NCBI RefSeq assembly: GCF_002368415.1
Contig: NZ_AP018290.1
Coordinates: forward strand, 4,787,614-4,851,613
Source of the DNA: Calothrix sp. NIES-4105
GTDB lineage: Bacteria; Cyanobacteriota; Cyanobacteriia; Cyanobacteriales; Nostocaceae
Direction: 5' to 3'
Length of the DNA stretch: 64,000 bases
Positions 45,498 to 53,494 of the stretch are shown piece by piece (the first letter of the stretch is position 1; the number at the start of each line of letters is the position of its first letter). A program made the translations under genes and the position numbers. The notes below the pieces were generated by a model. The model saw only the letters and a list, made by a program, of their open reading frames with translations. It made no database searches and was not told where the DNA came from.

Positions 45498-47189
45498 TTA
45501 AAGTTGCGACGTAGCAAGTTTGACATCGGCATGTTTCCAAGTTGTCTCAAACTGCTTTTGTATTTCCTCTGCTTGCTTTGTCTTGCCCTGCATATCTAAA
45601 CTTTGTGCAAGTCCAAACAGTGACCAACCATTTTTAGGATTATGTTTTAAATCCTCCTGATACACTTTTTCTGCATCCGCTGGACGGTTTGCTGTAAGTA
45701 ATACGGCGCCTAACAAATGTCTAACTGGGGAGTACCAAGTTGCAGGTTCGTCGTAGTTTAGTTTATCTTCTAGCGCAACACCTTGCTTCAAATGGTCAAT
45801 TGCCTTAGTATAATTACCCTGTTTTGCCGCAATTTCACCTGCTAGTACATGTGATGCAATTTGCATCAAATCAGCCGCAGAGTTGATATTCCAGATTGTT
45901 ACTTTTTCTAAGGAAGGGTACTCTGCTATTTTTCTCAACTCTTCTAATTCCTGGGTTGCTTGTTGAAGTTGACCCAAACCTTGAAATGCCATCCCGCGCG
46001 CGTAATGCCAAACTCCTTGAGGATACTTTAAGTCTGGTGCTGGGGTAGATTGCTTAAGAATTTCATCCCATTTACCAAACTTTGTTAAAGTGTAAAGTGG
46101 CATTGCATAATAATGCTGTAATGTCTCATAACCAGTTACGCGCATTTGTTTTTCATCTGCCATTGTTGCTGTATCACGGGCAGCTGCAATTGCCAGTTTA
46201 CTTTGTCCGGACATTGTTGCAGATGCTAACAGAAAGTGATGGTTGTGCGGCATATAAGCTAATGGGTAAAGACCAGAGGCTTTATGTTGGCTCATATATT
46301 CTTTATCAACAGCGATTGCTTTTTGATTTGCAATCACAGCATCTTGATAACGTCCGACTCGAATATAAATGTGTGAGGGCATATGTACTAAATGTCCGGC
46401 GCCTGTTGCAAAATTGCGAAGACGATCAGCACTCTGTACTCCACGTTCGGGATTTGGTGATGCTTCAACAGCATGAATATACAAATGGTTTGCACCTGGA
46501 TGGTCAGGATTGCGTTTTAGAACAGATTCTAAGGCATTTAAAACTTCCACTGTCTCCTTTCTTGGTTTACCATCTGCTGCCCAGTAATCCCAAGGAAAAG
46601 TATCCATTACAGCTTCAGCGAATAAAGTTGCTGCATCCAAATCCGTAGGATAACGCTCGTGCAACTCTCGCATCGCATTAGCATAAGCAATATCAAATGA
46701 TTTTCGGTCTGCTAAAATTTCTTCTGATGGATAACGCTGTGCCAGTGCTTGAATGTAGCCTTTTTCTGATTCAGTGACGTTTTTACTTAATTCAATCGCT
46801 TTTTGCAATGCAAGCCGTGCTTCTGGTACAGCGTCAGCTTCCATCGCTGCGTTGATGTTAGGACCTTTGACTATAGCAATTCCCCAGTAACACATAGCAC
46901 AACTGCTATCAATTTCTGCTGCAGTACGAAAGGAGCGAGCAGCTTCATCATGGTTAAACGCATAAGTCAAAATTAGCCCTTGGTCAAAATAACGTTGAGC
47001 AAGTTCTGATTTTGTAGAAATTGGGTGATGGTAGGCGCCGAGATTCTTTAATAAAGGCGCCGTTTGTGAATGTATCTCAGTACTGCGACTATACTCATTT
47101 GCTACTGCTACAGGTGTTTTTGTGAATAAACTATAAAATAAAATCAAACTTATCAGCGCAGTTAAAATATATATTATCTTCCTTTTCAT
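45498..47189 (-). CDS. Exported TPR-repeat protein
   Basis: A 563-residue protein with an N-terminal membrane/signal segment (IIYILTALISLILFYSLF). The rest is helical with tetratricopeptide motifs: RYFDQGLILTYAFNHDEAAR, CAMCYWGIAIVKGPNINAA, HPGANHLYIHAVEASPNPER and NPKNGWSLFGLAQSLDMQGK near the end. A Cys-x-x-Cys (SSCAMC) sits near residue 95. Proteins of this type are annotated only as tetratricopeptide proteins; function unknown. Confidence 0.8.
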   Translation of the reverse strand: MKRKIIYILTALISLILFYSLFTKTPVAVANEYSRSTEIHSQTAPLLKNLGAYHHPISTKSELAQRYFDQGLILTYAFNHDEAARSFRTAAEIDSSCAMCYWGIAIVKGPNINAAMEADAVPEARLALQKAIELSKNVTESEKGYIQALAQRYPSEEILADRKSFDIAYANAMRELHERYPTDLDAATLFAEAVMDTFPWDYWAADGKPRKETVEVLNALESVLKRNPDHPGANHLYIHAVEASPNPERGVQSADRLRNFATGAGHLVHMPSHIYIRVGRYQDAVIANQKAIAVDKEYMSQHKASGLYPLAYMPHNHHFLLASATMSGQSKLAIAAARDTATMADEKQMRVTGYETLQHYYAMPLYTLTKFGKWDEILKQSTPAPDLKYPQGVWHYARGMAFQGLGQLQQATQELEELRKIAEYPSLEKVTIWNINSAADLMQIASHVLAGEIAAKQGNYTKAIDHLKQGVALEDKLNYDEPATWYSPVRHLLGAVLLTANRPADAEKVYQEDLKHNPKNGWSLFGLAQSLDMQGKTKQAEEIQKQFETTWKHADVKLATSQL

Positions 47190-47339
47190 GAAATAATACT
47201 CCTAATTTACACTTGCCCAGCAAATTTGGGGTTCTGGATATTGAATACGGTTCGATAAAAAAATTTATGCAATCAAAAACAATGCTCCCGCTATTTGTGC
47301 CACAATATTACTAATTCACAACATTAATTTGGTCTTTCT

Positions 47340-48125
47340 ATGGCTTCACCTTTTCCAGGGATGAATCCTTACTTGGAAAACCCTGTACTGTGGCAAAAAG
47401 TTCATAAGCGTTTAATAGTAGCTATATCAGATGCTTTGTCTCCCCAATTACGTCCAAAGTACATAGTCGATATTGAAGAACGTGTATATCAAACTAATGA
47501 TAATGATTCTCTACTCGTAGGTATACCTGATGTAGTAGTGCAAGATCATCAAGCAGTCATTAAGCAAGAAACGGGAAATATTGCTATTGCTTCCCCTCCT
47601 GCCCAAGCAATTACCGTAACAATTCCAATGCCAGAAACAGTAAAAGAAAGTTATTTGGAAGTGCGAGATGTAGCAACAAAAGAAGTAGTAACAGTTATTG
47701 AATTATTATCTCCTAAAAATAAACGTGCTGGGGAAGGGCGCTCCTCCTACGAGAAAAAAAGGATGCGCGTACTTGGTAGTATGAGTAATTTGGTTGAAAT
47801 TGATTTGCTACGTAATGGTAAACCGATGCCAATTTTACAAGGTAACATGCATAGCGATTACCGTATATTAGTTAGTCGCAGCGATTTTCGTCCCTTAGCC
47901 GATTTATTCGCATTTAATTTACAGCATCAAATTCCATCTTTTAAATTACCCCTACGTAATCAAGACGTAGAACCTATATTTGATTTACAAACTATATTAA
48001 ACGAATTATACGACCGCGCCAGCTATGATTTAGTTATTGATTATAGTAAAGACCCGGCGCCAGAATTATCTAAAACCAATAAAGAATGGCTGGAAAACAC
48101 TTTGCATTACCAAGGACTAAGGTAA
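47340..48125 (+). CDS. DUF4058 family protein (copy 2)
   Basis: A 261-residue paralogue of the protein at 28283-29062. It shares the start SPFPGMNPYLE, the middle LLSPKNKRAGEGRSSYEKKR, VEIDLLR, YRILVSRSDFRPLADL and the end LYDRASYDLVIDYSKDP. It is divergent from the TPR-protein gene and has no partner. Function unknown. Confidence 0.85.
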   Translation: MASPFPGMNPYLENPVLWQKVHKRLIVAISDALSPQLRPKYIVDIEERVYQTNDNDSLLVGIPDVVVQDHQAVIKQETGNIAIASPPAQAITVTIPMPETVKESYLEVRDVATKEVVTVIELLSPKNKRAGEGRSSYEKKRMRVLGSMSNLVEIDLLRNGKPMPILQGNMHSDYRILVSRSDFRPLADLFAFNLQHQIPSFKLPLRNQDVEPIFDLQTILNELYDRASYDLVIDYSKDPAPELSKTNKEWLENTLHYQGLR

Positions 48126-48813
48126 GTAAATCACCATCAACATCAAAATATGAAATTGCGGCTAATAATTTATTATCAAAATTAATGACATAAAGCTTGT
48201 TAGTTTTGATGTTGGGTTCCTCAGAAAGCTCCACCCAACCCGCGACCATTACGACTACACCCGCGCTTGTGTTACCATCATTCTAAACTTTCCAATAACT
48301 GCTGCAAATCTCCATAGTCGTAACATAAGTATAAATTTTATCCGTTTTGAATATAATGCTTTAGGAGTTAATATTGAGAACCTAGTAGTCCATCTCATTA
48401 GCTTTGGAGGGTTATATCTTAATAACTCTATAACTCTTCCTTTGCGTGATGCAGCGTCCCTTCACTACATTCGAGGGCAAGCCTTTGCCGTTCACTTATC
48501 TTCCCTCTGTGTACTCTATGTCTAATAAGGTAAAAAGAAATATATTACTACATCGAAGTGACGAGGTGCCACAACCTAAATTAATTCTTCTCTAAAAAAG
48601 GCGCCTATTCTTATATACTAAAGACTGATTACAACTTGATTTTTAACAAGTGTGAGAATCTTAGAGATGCTTTTACCTGGGCATGACATAAATCTAAACT
48701 CGGGTAAGAACGCAGCTAACAATCTATAATTACCGAGTATAATTGTTTAGAGGTTTATGCTTGTTTATACTTAATGTTGGGTTCCGCGTAAGCGTAACCC
48801 AACCTACGGTTAA
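48126..48813. other. Non-coding region with family G repeats
   Basis: About 690 bases between the DUF4058 gene and a kinase remnant. It contains inverted repeats TGTTGGGTTCC...CACCCAACC at 48210-48240 and TGTTGGGTTCCGCG...AACCCAACC at 48774-48806. No gene seen. Confidence 0.6.
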
Positions 48814-49128
48814 TTTCTAAGAAATTTTTTATCTAATGCCATCAAGTATTCGCCTAAAGGTGGACAGATACAATGCTTTTTGAAATTTGAGTCAGATTGC
48901 GTGCAACTTCAAATTCGTGATTGTGGTATTGGTATTCCCCCCGATGACCAAAAACAGATTTTTGAGCTTTTTTATCGAGGAAGAAATGTCCGCCATATTT
49001 CTGGTACAGGATTAGGACTAGTAGTTGTCAAAAAATACGTAGAATTGCATGGAGGTAACATCGAAATCACTAGCAATCTCGGTCAAGGAACAACTGCAAC
49101 AATCATACTACCTTTAAAGAAGGATTAA
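48814..49128 (+). pseudogene. Histidine kinase remnant (ATPase domain only)
   Basis: The frame opens right after a stop and begins exactly at the N-box (LRNFLSNAIKYSPKGG). It continues through the G1 box (IRDCGIGIPPDDQKQIF), the F box, and the G2 box (GTGLGLVVVKKYVELHGG) to a normal C-terminus. The sensor and phosphoacceptor parts are absent. An ATG at 48880 would give only 82 residues, so this is best read as a truncated gene. Confidence 0.75.
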
Positions 49129-49139
49129 AAGATACTGTA

Positions 49140-50192
49140 CTATATTCGCACTTCTAATATTAAGTTAAAGGGTGTTGCAGTCGCGCGACGACAATGACTA
49201 AATCCTGCTTCAGACATTACTCGTGCAAGTCTTTCCTCTCCTGCTTGCGCTCCTAGTCCCAGTCCAACTTCTTGAGAAAGGGAATTTGGTGTGCATATGG
49301 CAGTGGAACTTGCGTAGTACATCCGACCAATTGGATTAAGATTATCCTCAAGTTTTTTTCCTGCGAAAGGTTCAACTAATAATACAGTTCCATCTTCGCT
49401 TAATACTTCTCTAGTATATTTTGCGGCGCCTACTGGGTCGCCCATATCATGAAGACAATCCATAAAACAAACCAGGTCATAATCGTTTCCTGGATAATCC
49501 TTAGCAGTAGCTACCTCAAAGTGAACCCTGTCTGCAACACCCGCAGCTTGCGCGCGCAGACGTGCAGTAGCAATTGAATCAAAGTGATAATCAAAGCCAA
49601 AGAAAGTGGAATCAGGATAAGCTTGCGCCATGATAATAGTGGAGGCGCCATGACCACAACCCAAATCAGCAACTTTGGCGCCAGCTTTTAACTTTGCTTC
49701 AACTCCAGAGAGTGCAGGAATCCACGCATTAGTTAAATAAGCTTTGTAACCATTTCTAAAAAATGCTTCACAACTACAAAACAATCGAGGATTATGCTCG
49801 TGCCAACCAATACCTTTACCTGTTTGGAAAGCATCAATAGTTTTGTCTTCATCTAACCACATTGAAGAAACCAAGTCAAAAGCAGGACTCATGAACACAG
49901 GACTTTCAGAGTTAGCTAACACCATCGCATGTTCATCAGGCAACTCATAAGTGCGCGCGGTGGCATCGTAAATAACATAACCACCTGCCGCTTGATTATT
50001 GAGCCATTCTTGCACGTAACGTTCCTTTGTATTGGTCTTTTGGGCTAGCTGCTTGGGTGTAATTGCCCCGGCGCCTGCCATTGCTTTGTAAAGACCGAGC
50101 TTGTGTCCGATGTTCGCCATTACACCAGACATACTTGCGGCCATATCACCAACAACTTGATACACAAATTCTTGTAAGCGCGCTTCATTCAT
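49140..50192 (-). CDS. SAM-dependent methyltransferase with N-terminal winged helix
   Basis: A 350-residue class I methyltransferase. The N-terminal helical/winged-helix part (MANIGHKLGLYKAM, TPKQLAQKTNTKERYVQEWL) resembles the dimerisation domain of O-methyltransferases. The SAM site is VADLGCGHGASTIIMA (about residue 172-187), followed by FFGFDYHFDSI and DYDLVCFMDCLHDMGDP. The substrate is unknown. It is followed upstream by an SnoaL-like gene 14 bases away, and the two are co-transcribed. Confidence 0.82.
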   Translation of the reverse strand: MNEARLQEFVYQVVGDMAASMSGVMANIGHKLGLYKAMAGAGAITPKQLAQKTNTKERYVQEWLNNQAAGGYVIYDATARTYELPDEHAMVLANSESPVFMSPAFDLVSSMWLDEDKTIDAFQTGKGIGWHEHNPRLFCSCEAFFRNGYKAYLTNAWIPALSGVEAKLKAGAKVADLGCGHGASTIIMAQAYPDSTFFGFDYHFDSIATARLRAQAAGVADRVHFEVATAKDYPGNDYDLVCFMDCLHDMGDPVGAAKYTREVLSEDGTVLLVEPFAGKKLEDNLNPIGRMYYASSTAICTPNSLSQEVGLGLGAQAGEERLARVMSEAGFSHCRRATATPFNLILEVRI

Positions 50193-50206
50193 CTTAGATA
50201 TACCTC

Positions 50207-50614
50207 TTAATCTATAGGAATTCCAATTTGCTTAAACCAGGAAGCTTTGTCCCAGTACCCACGCTGAAAACGGATTTTTTCATCGACAACATGAAAGAAG
50301 CCACATCCTCTAAGTGTGTACTTTCTACCCTGTGCTGTTGATTCAGTGTCATTTCCAACAAATGTGCCGCCACCAGTCCATTCAAGGATAGCCCAATCTC
50401 CATCCTCAAATAAGTTCTCAATATGCGTGTAAGTGTCTGGCGTTGAGCGAAAGAAGTTAACGAAATCCGCATGAATGGCACTTTTGCCTTCAACAGGAAT
50501 GCCGATAGCAACCTGAATATTTACGGCATCTTCATGATAAAGTGCGGCAGCAGCATCTGCATCATGAGTATTCAAAGCATCTACCCAGGCAAGAATGATT
50601 TGCTTTGGTGTCAT
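50207..50614 (-). CDS. SnoaL-like/NTF2-fold protein (copy 1)
   Basis: A 135-residue NTF2-fold protein counted from the ATG at 50614, preferred over one at 50635 because AAAGGAG lies 8 bases upstream. Typical pattern: ILAWVDALNTHDADAAAALY, GIPVEGKSAIHADF, DWAILEWTGGGTF, then FFHVVDEKIRFQRGYWD. Such proteins are isomerases, cyclases or binding proteins; the reaction cannot be given. It is coupled to the methyltransferase gene downstream. Confidence 0.75.
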   Translation of the reverse strand: MTPKQIILAWVDALNTHDADAAAALYHEDAVNIQVAIGIPVEGKSAIHADFVNFFRSTPDTYTHIENLFEDGDWAILEWTGGGTFVGNDTESTAQGRKYTLRGCGFFHVVDEKIRFQRGYWDKASWFKQIGIPID

Positions 50615-50773
50615 GCGTATTTCTCCTTTGCTCATATAAACTTATTAAGTGCCGTAACGCACATCAACAGTCAGAGAATAATACATTCTTTTTGTTGATG
50701 TCTTCTAAAATAGAGATAAATCGGGTAGAAGTCGGGAAGAATAATCGCCATTTTAAAAAATTTCTTAGTGAAA

Positions 50774-51274
50774 CTATTTAACAAGAGGAAAAGTTAACCC
50801 ATATTTTGTAGAAGCGAGTTCAACAGCTTTTTCAATATCAGCAGGACTGGGAGGTTGGGAGAGACGGCGCTTTTCTTCCTCACTTATTGGCAACTTAACA
50901 GGTTGTCCAGCTTCTGCAAAAAATTGCTCTGGTCCACCCGGTGTTACCCACATCAAAAGTTTGGCAGGTTCTGAACCGATATTCTTAAAACTGTGAACCT
51001 GACATGCTCCAATGTGGAGGAAGGCGCCCTTCGTTGCAACAACAGTTTGACTGTCAAGTTGGTATTCAATTTCACCTGCAATAATATAGTGCGCTTCGAC
51101 TTGCTCATGCGTGTGCGACGGTATTATGCTTTGTGGCTGCATAACTACCTCAACTAGTCCATAGGCGCCCGAAGTATCTTTTCCTTCAGCTAGAAGTGTA
51201 TACAAGTCGCCTAAAACCGAATATGTAGAACTTTTATTTGGTTGAACGAACATTGGTTTGATACCGTTCACCAT
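50774..51274 (-). CDS. Cupin domain protein
   Basis: A 166-residue protein with one cupin barrel: motif 1 PSHTHEQVEAHYIIAGEIEY (two His and a Glu as metal ligands) and motif 2 HIGACQVHSFKNIG. The C-terminus ends SPADIEKAVELASTKYGL. It might be a small-molecule-binding or dioxygenase-like protein. It lies among methyltransferase and SnoaL genes on the same strand. Confidence 0.8.
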   Translation of the reverse strand: MVNGIKPMFVQPNKSSTYSVLGDLYTLLAEGKDTSGAYGLVEVVMQPQSIIPSHTHEQVEAHYIIAGEIEYQLDSQTVVATKGAFLHIGACQVHSFKNIGSEPAKLLMWVTPGGPEQFFAEAGQPVKLPISEEEKRRLSQPPSPADIEKAVELASTKYGLTFPLVK

Positions 51275-51381
51275 AATAGACTCGCTTTTTCTGTCATTTA
51301 AACTACTAAACTTATAGTGATTATTTTCAAAATTTATGCAGCAGTTCCTGCATAACTGGTAAATTTCATGAAAACAGGCGT

Positions 51382-51409
51382 GTAGAGACGTTACATGTAA
51401 CGTCTCTAC
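51382..51409. repeat. 28-bp perfect palindrome, family D
   Basis: GTAGAGACGTTACA followed by its exact complement, just downstream of the NdhK-like gene (minus strand). The outer nine bases match the palindrome at 27477-27504 while the centre differs. Confidence 0.88.
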
Positions 51410-51429
51410 CAGCCATGTTGTGTGGTAGG

Positions 51430-52137
51430 TCAGGCGAGGCTCTTATGTGGTAGGTCATCTGAGACAGATAACCTACGGGTTGGTAAAGGTAAACCTGGCG
51501 CCTCCAAAATCTCCTGTGGTGGCGCCTCTCGTTCTGCACTTCTAAGATATTTTCCATCGTTAACAGGAGGAACAACCTTCATTTTGTGAGGAATGCTGTA
51601 ATAACGGTGGGTTTGTTTAGTTTGCTCTCGTTCTTGGATGCTTTCATTAGCAATTTTCTTCCGCAGTTTAATAATCGCATCAAGTACAGCTTCTGGTCTG
51701 GGCGGACATCCTGGGATATAAACATCAACAGGAATTAACTTATCCACTCCACGCACAGCACTAGGTGAGTCCACACTAAACATACCACCTGTAATCGTAC
51801 AGGCGCCCATTGCTATCACATACTTAGGTTCAGGCATTTGTTCATAAAGCCGCACCAAGTTAGGTGCATACTTCATAGTTATAGTACCTGCGGTAATAAG
51901 TAAATCTGCCTGCCTTGGAGTCGCGCGTGGAATCATTCCATACCGCTCCATATCAAACCTAGAAGCATAAGCTGCCATAAACTCCATAAAACAGCAAGCT
52001 GTACCGAACATCATTGGATACAAACTAGACATTTTTGCCCAGTTGTAAAGGTCATCTAAAGTGGTGAGAATAATGTTTTCAGAGAGTTGTTGTGTAATTT
52101 CGGGATATTCAACAGGGTTAACAATTGTATCTGTCAT
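51430..52137 (-). CDS. Orphan NdhK paralogue (NADH-quinone oxidoreductase subunit B family)
   Basis: A 235-residue NuoB/NdhK protein. The four N2 iron-sulfur ligands are intact: Cys48-Cys49 (TACCFME), Cys113 (MGACTITGG) and Cys144 (PGCPPRPEA). In cyanobacteria ndhK normally sits in ndhC-ndhK-ndhJ; neither partner is here. The segment after the cysteine pair ([18 protein letters not shown]) and the C-terminal tail differ from the usual NdhK as I recall it, so this is probably a second, specialised copy. The upstream region has the repeated TTTCCGGAAA module also found before the neighbouring SnoaL-like gene. Confidence 0.85.
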   Translation of the reverse strand: MTDTIVNPVEYPEITQQLSENIILTTLDDLYNWAKMSSLYPMMFGTACCFMEFMAAYASRFDMERYGMIPRATPRQADLLITAGTITMKYAPNLVRLYEQMPEPKYVIAMGACTITGGMFSVDSPSAVRGVDKLIPVDVYIPGCPPRPEAVLDAIIKLRKKIANESIQEREQTKQTHRYYSIPHKMKVVPPVNDGKYLRSAEREAPPQEILEAPGLPLPTRRLSVSDDLPHKSLA

Positions 52138-52204
52138 GGCTAAAGTCCCCTCTATGAGATTTTAATTCTGAGAATATTGTGGTTTTTGGTATACCAAACG
52201 TTAA

Positions 52205-52350
52205 AAAATATACTTTCCGGAAAGCTTTATGTTCTAATATTGAGTATGTTCTGCAATTAGAAAATGCCCTTAAGCATTGACTAACTACAGTTTGCAATCA
52301 AAAATTTTCGGACGCTAGTAAAGATAAAGGCGTTAACGTGCTAACTTAAG
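52205..52350 (-). promoter_or_regulatory. Repeated upstream module, copy 1 (before NdhK paralogue)
   Basis: Contains the palindrome CTTTCCGGAAAG (52213-52224), about 75 bases before the NdhK-like start. Further upstream is CTAACTACAGTTTGCAATCA...AGTAAAGATAAAGGCGTTAA (52281-52350). Both parts recur at 52870-52988, and the second also at 53308-53350. The TCCGGA core equals the DIF motif described near -35 of some nitrogen-step-down promoters in Anabaena, and TATACC follows 22 bases later on the minus strand. Promoter function is inferred. Confidence 0.6.
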
Positions 52351-52811
52351 CAGCCACCTGGCTCAATTTTTGCTCCAAGCTGAAGAATCCGTCCTAAATC
52401 ATCAGCATTTCGCCAGGTTTCCATTATCTTGCCGTCAACTATCCAAAAAATGAACATAGCAGTAAACGTCTGCTCTTGACCATGAGCAGGTATTCCAAAG
52501 AAACTTTCCTGAACACAGGTATTGGTCGCGCGCACTACAACTTTGTCACCCTCAGCAATAATGTCTTCAATCGTCCATTTTTGCTTGATAGGTCCGATTG
52601 TTTGAAACAGTTGGCGAACTCCATCTACCCCAGAAGGAAGGTTTGGTGGACCACCGTGCATCTTCCAAGTCGAAGCAATCATTTCACAGATTTCTTCAAT
52701 TTTATGCTCGCTTATAAGTTCAAGCCACCGTCGAGCAATTCTCTTATTTTCTTCAATCGAAGACATCCCCACTTGCGGCTGTTTGGTAGGATTAATAGTT
52801 TTGTCTGTCAT
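52341..52811 (-). CDS. SnoaL-like/NTF2-fold protein (copy 2)
   Basis: A 156-residue SnoaL-like polyketide-cyclase-family protein: RIARRWLELISEHKIEEICE, TWKMHGGPPNLPSGVDGVRQ, VVVRATNTCVQESFFGIPAHG and MFIFWIVDGKIMETWRNADD. It is not closely similar to the copy at 50207. The 3' end overlaps the repeated module that lies upstream of the NdhK-like gene. Confidence 0.78.
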   Translation of the reverse strand: MTDKTINPTKQPQVGMSSIEENKRIARRWLELISEHKIEEICEMIASTWKMHGGPPNLPSGVDGVRQLFQTIGPIKQKWTIEDIIAEGDKVVVRATNTCVQESFFGIPAHGQEQTFTAMFIFWIVDGKIMETWRNADDLGRILQLGAKIEPGGCLS

Positions 52812-52869
52812 ATATATTAGTCTCCTCTACTACTTTTTGAAAGTAATCATGGTTGTTATATCAGATGTA

Positions 52870-52988
52870 AAAAAGAAACTTTCCGGAAAGCTTTGTGTTT
52901 TAAGTGCCTCTAAGAAGATGCAGGACTCGCTCGTTGCTAACTACAGTTTGCAATCAAGTATTTTCGCACGCTAGCAAAAATAAAGGCG
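52870..52988 (-). promoter_or_regulatory. Repeated upstream module, copy 2 (before SnoaL-like gene)
   Basis: CTTTCCGGAAAG at 52879-52890, about 68 bases before the start codon at 52811. On the minus strand TATAAC (preceded by TGA) follows TCCGGA after 21 bases. CTAACTACAGTTTGCAATCA and TTTTCGCACGCTAGCAAAA at 52937-52978 match copy 1 closely. Confidence 0.6.
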
Positions 52989-53039
52989 CCATTTGTACAT
53001 CCATAAAGGAAGGTAATTTTTGAGACAGCCATTGAGCCA

Positions 53040-53237
53040 CTAAGCTAGAAAGCCTAACCGTTTACCATTATCACGAGCCAAACGGATAAGATTCTGACGG
53101 GTAATGTGGCTGATATGAAAGTAGTCGCAAAAATGAACTATTACTTGAGCATGTACCGCTATCAATTTGCCACGTAGTTTATTAAACTTAACTTGACCTA
53201 GACAGTTACGAGTTAAAATTACTATTGGTGCAAACAT
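53040..53237 (-). CDS. Small conserved basic protein
   Basis: A 65-residue basic protein (KFNKLRGKLIAVHAQVIVHF, TRQNLIRLARDNGKRLGFLA). The pattern looks like a small protein family I have seen widely in cyanobacteria, without an established function. AAAGGAG is present 11 bases before the ATG. Copy 3 of the repeated module lies about 70 bases upstream. Confidence 0.7.
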   Translation of the reverse strand: MFAPIVILTRNCLGQVKFNKLRGKLIAVHAQVIVHFCDYFHISHITRQNLIRLARDNGKRLGFLA

Positions 53238-53307
53238 TCTCTTTAGTTCTCCTTTTTTAATTTTAAGTTTTGTAAATGCTTGTAGTTTCAGTATCTCTTT
53301 ACAAAAC

Positions 53308-53350
53308 TGTTTGCACCAGTAAAGATAAAGGCGTTAAGCGCTAAGTTAAG
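53308..53350 (-). promoter_or_regulatory. Repeated upstream module, copy 3 (partial)
   Basis: CTGTTTGCACCAGTAAAGAT followed by AAAGGCGTTAAGCG and CTAAGTTAAG matches the distal part of copy 1 at 52290-52350. The TTTCCGGAAA palindrome is not present in this copy. Confidence 0.5.
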
Positions 53351-53494
53351 TTTTGTAACCAAATTTTGACAGTCGATACCGAGCGCGGTTTGTAGCGATA
53401 TTTTTTTGCTAATTGTTGTATAAAATGTAAAGGAATTAATAGTTTAGGCTTAAAACCAGTAAAATTAGTTTCGACACATTAGCCTTCTTGCCCT

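Noticed and set aside
46082-46648. A long plus-strand frame of 188 codons
   Set aside because: It lies wholly opposite the TPR-protein gene, whose motifs are clear; the plus frame has no recognisable motif.
49140-53237. Reading the methyltransferase, SnoaL and cupin genes as a polyketide tailoring cluster for HglE products
   Set aside because: They are more than 20 kb from hgl, share no repeats with it, and SnoaL-like and cupin proteins are too general to support the link.
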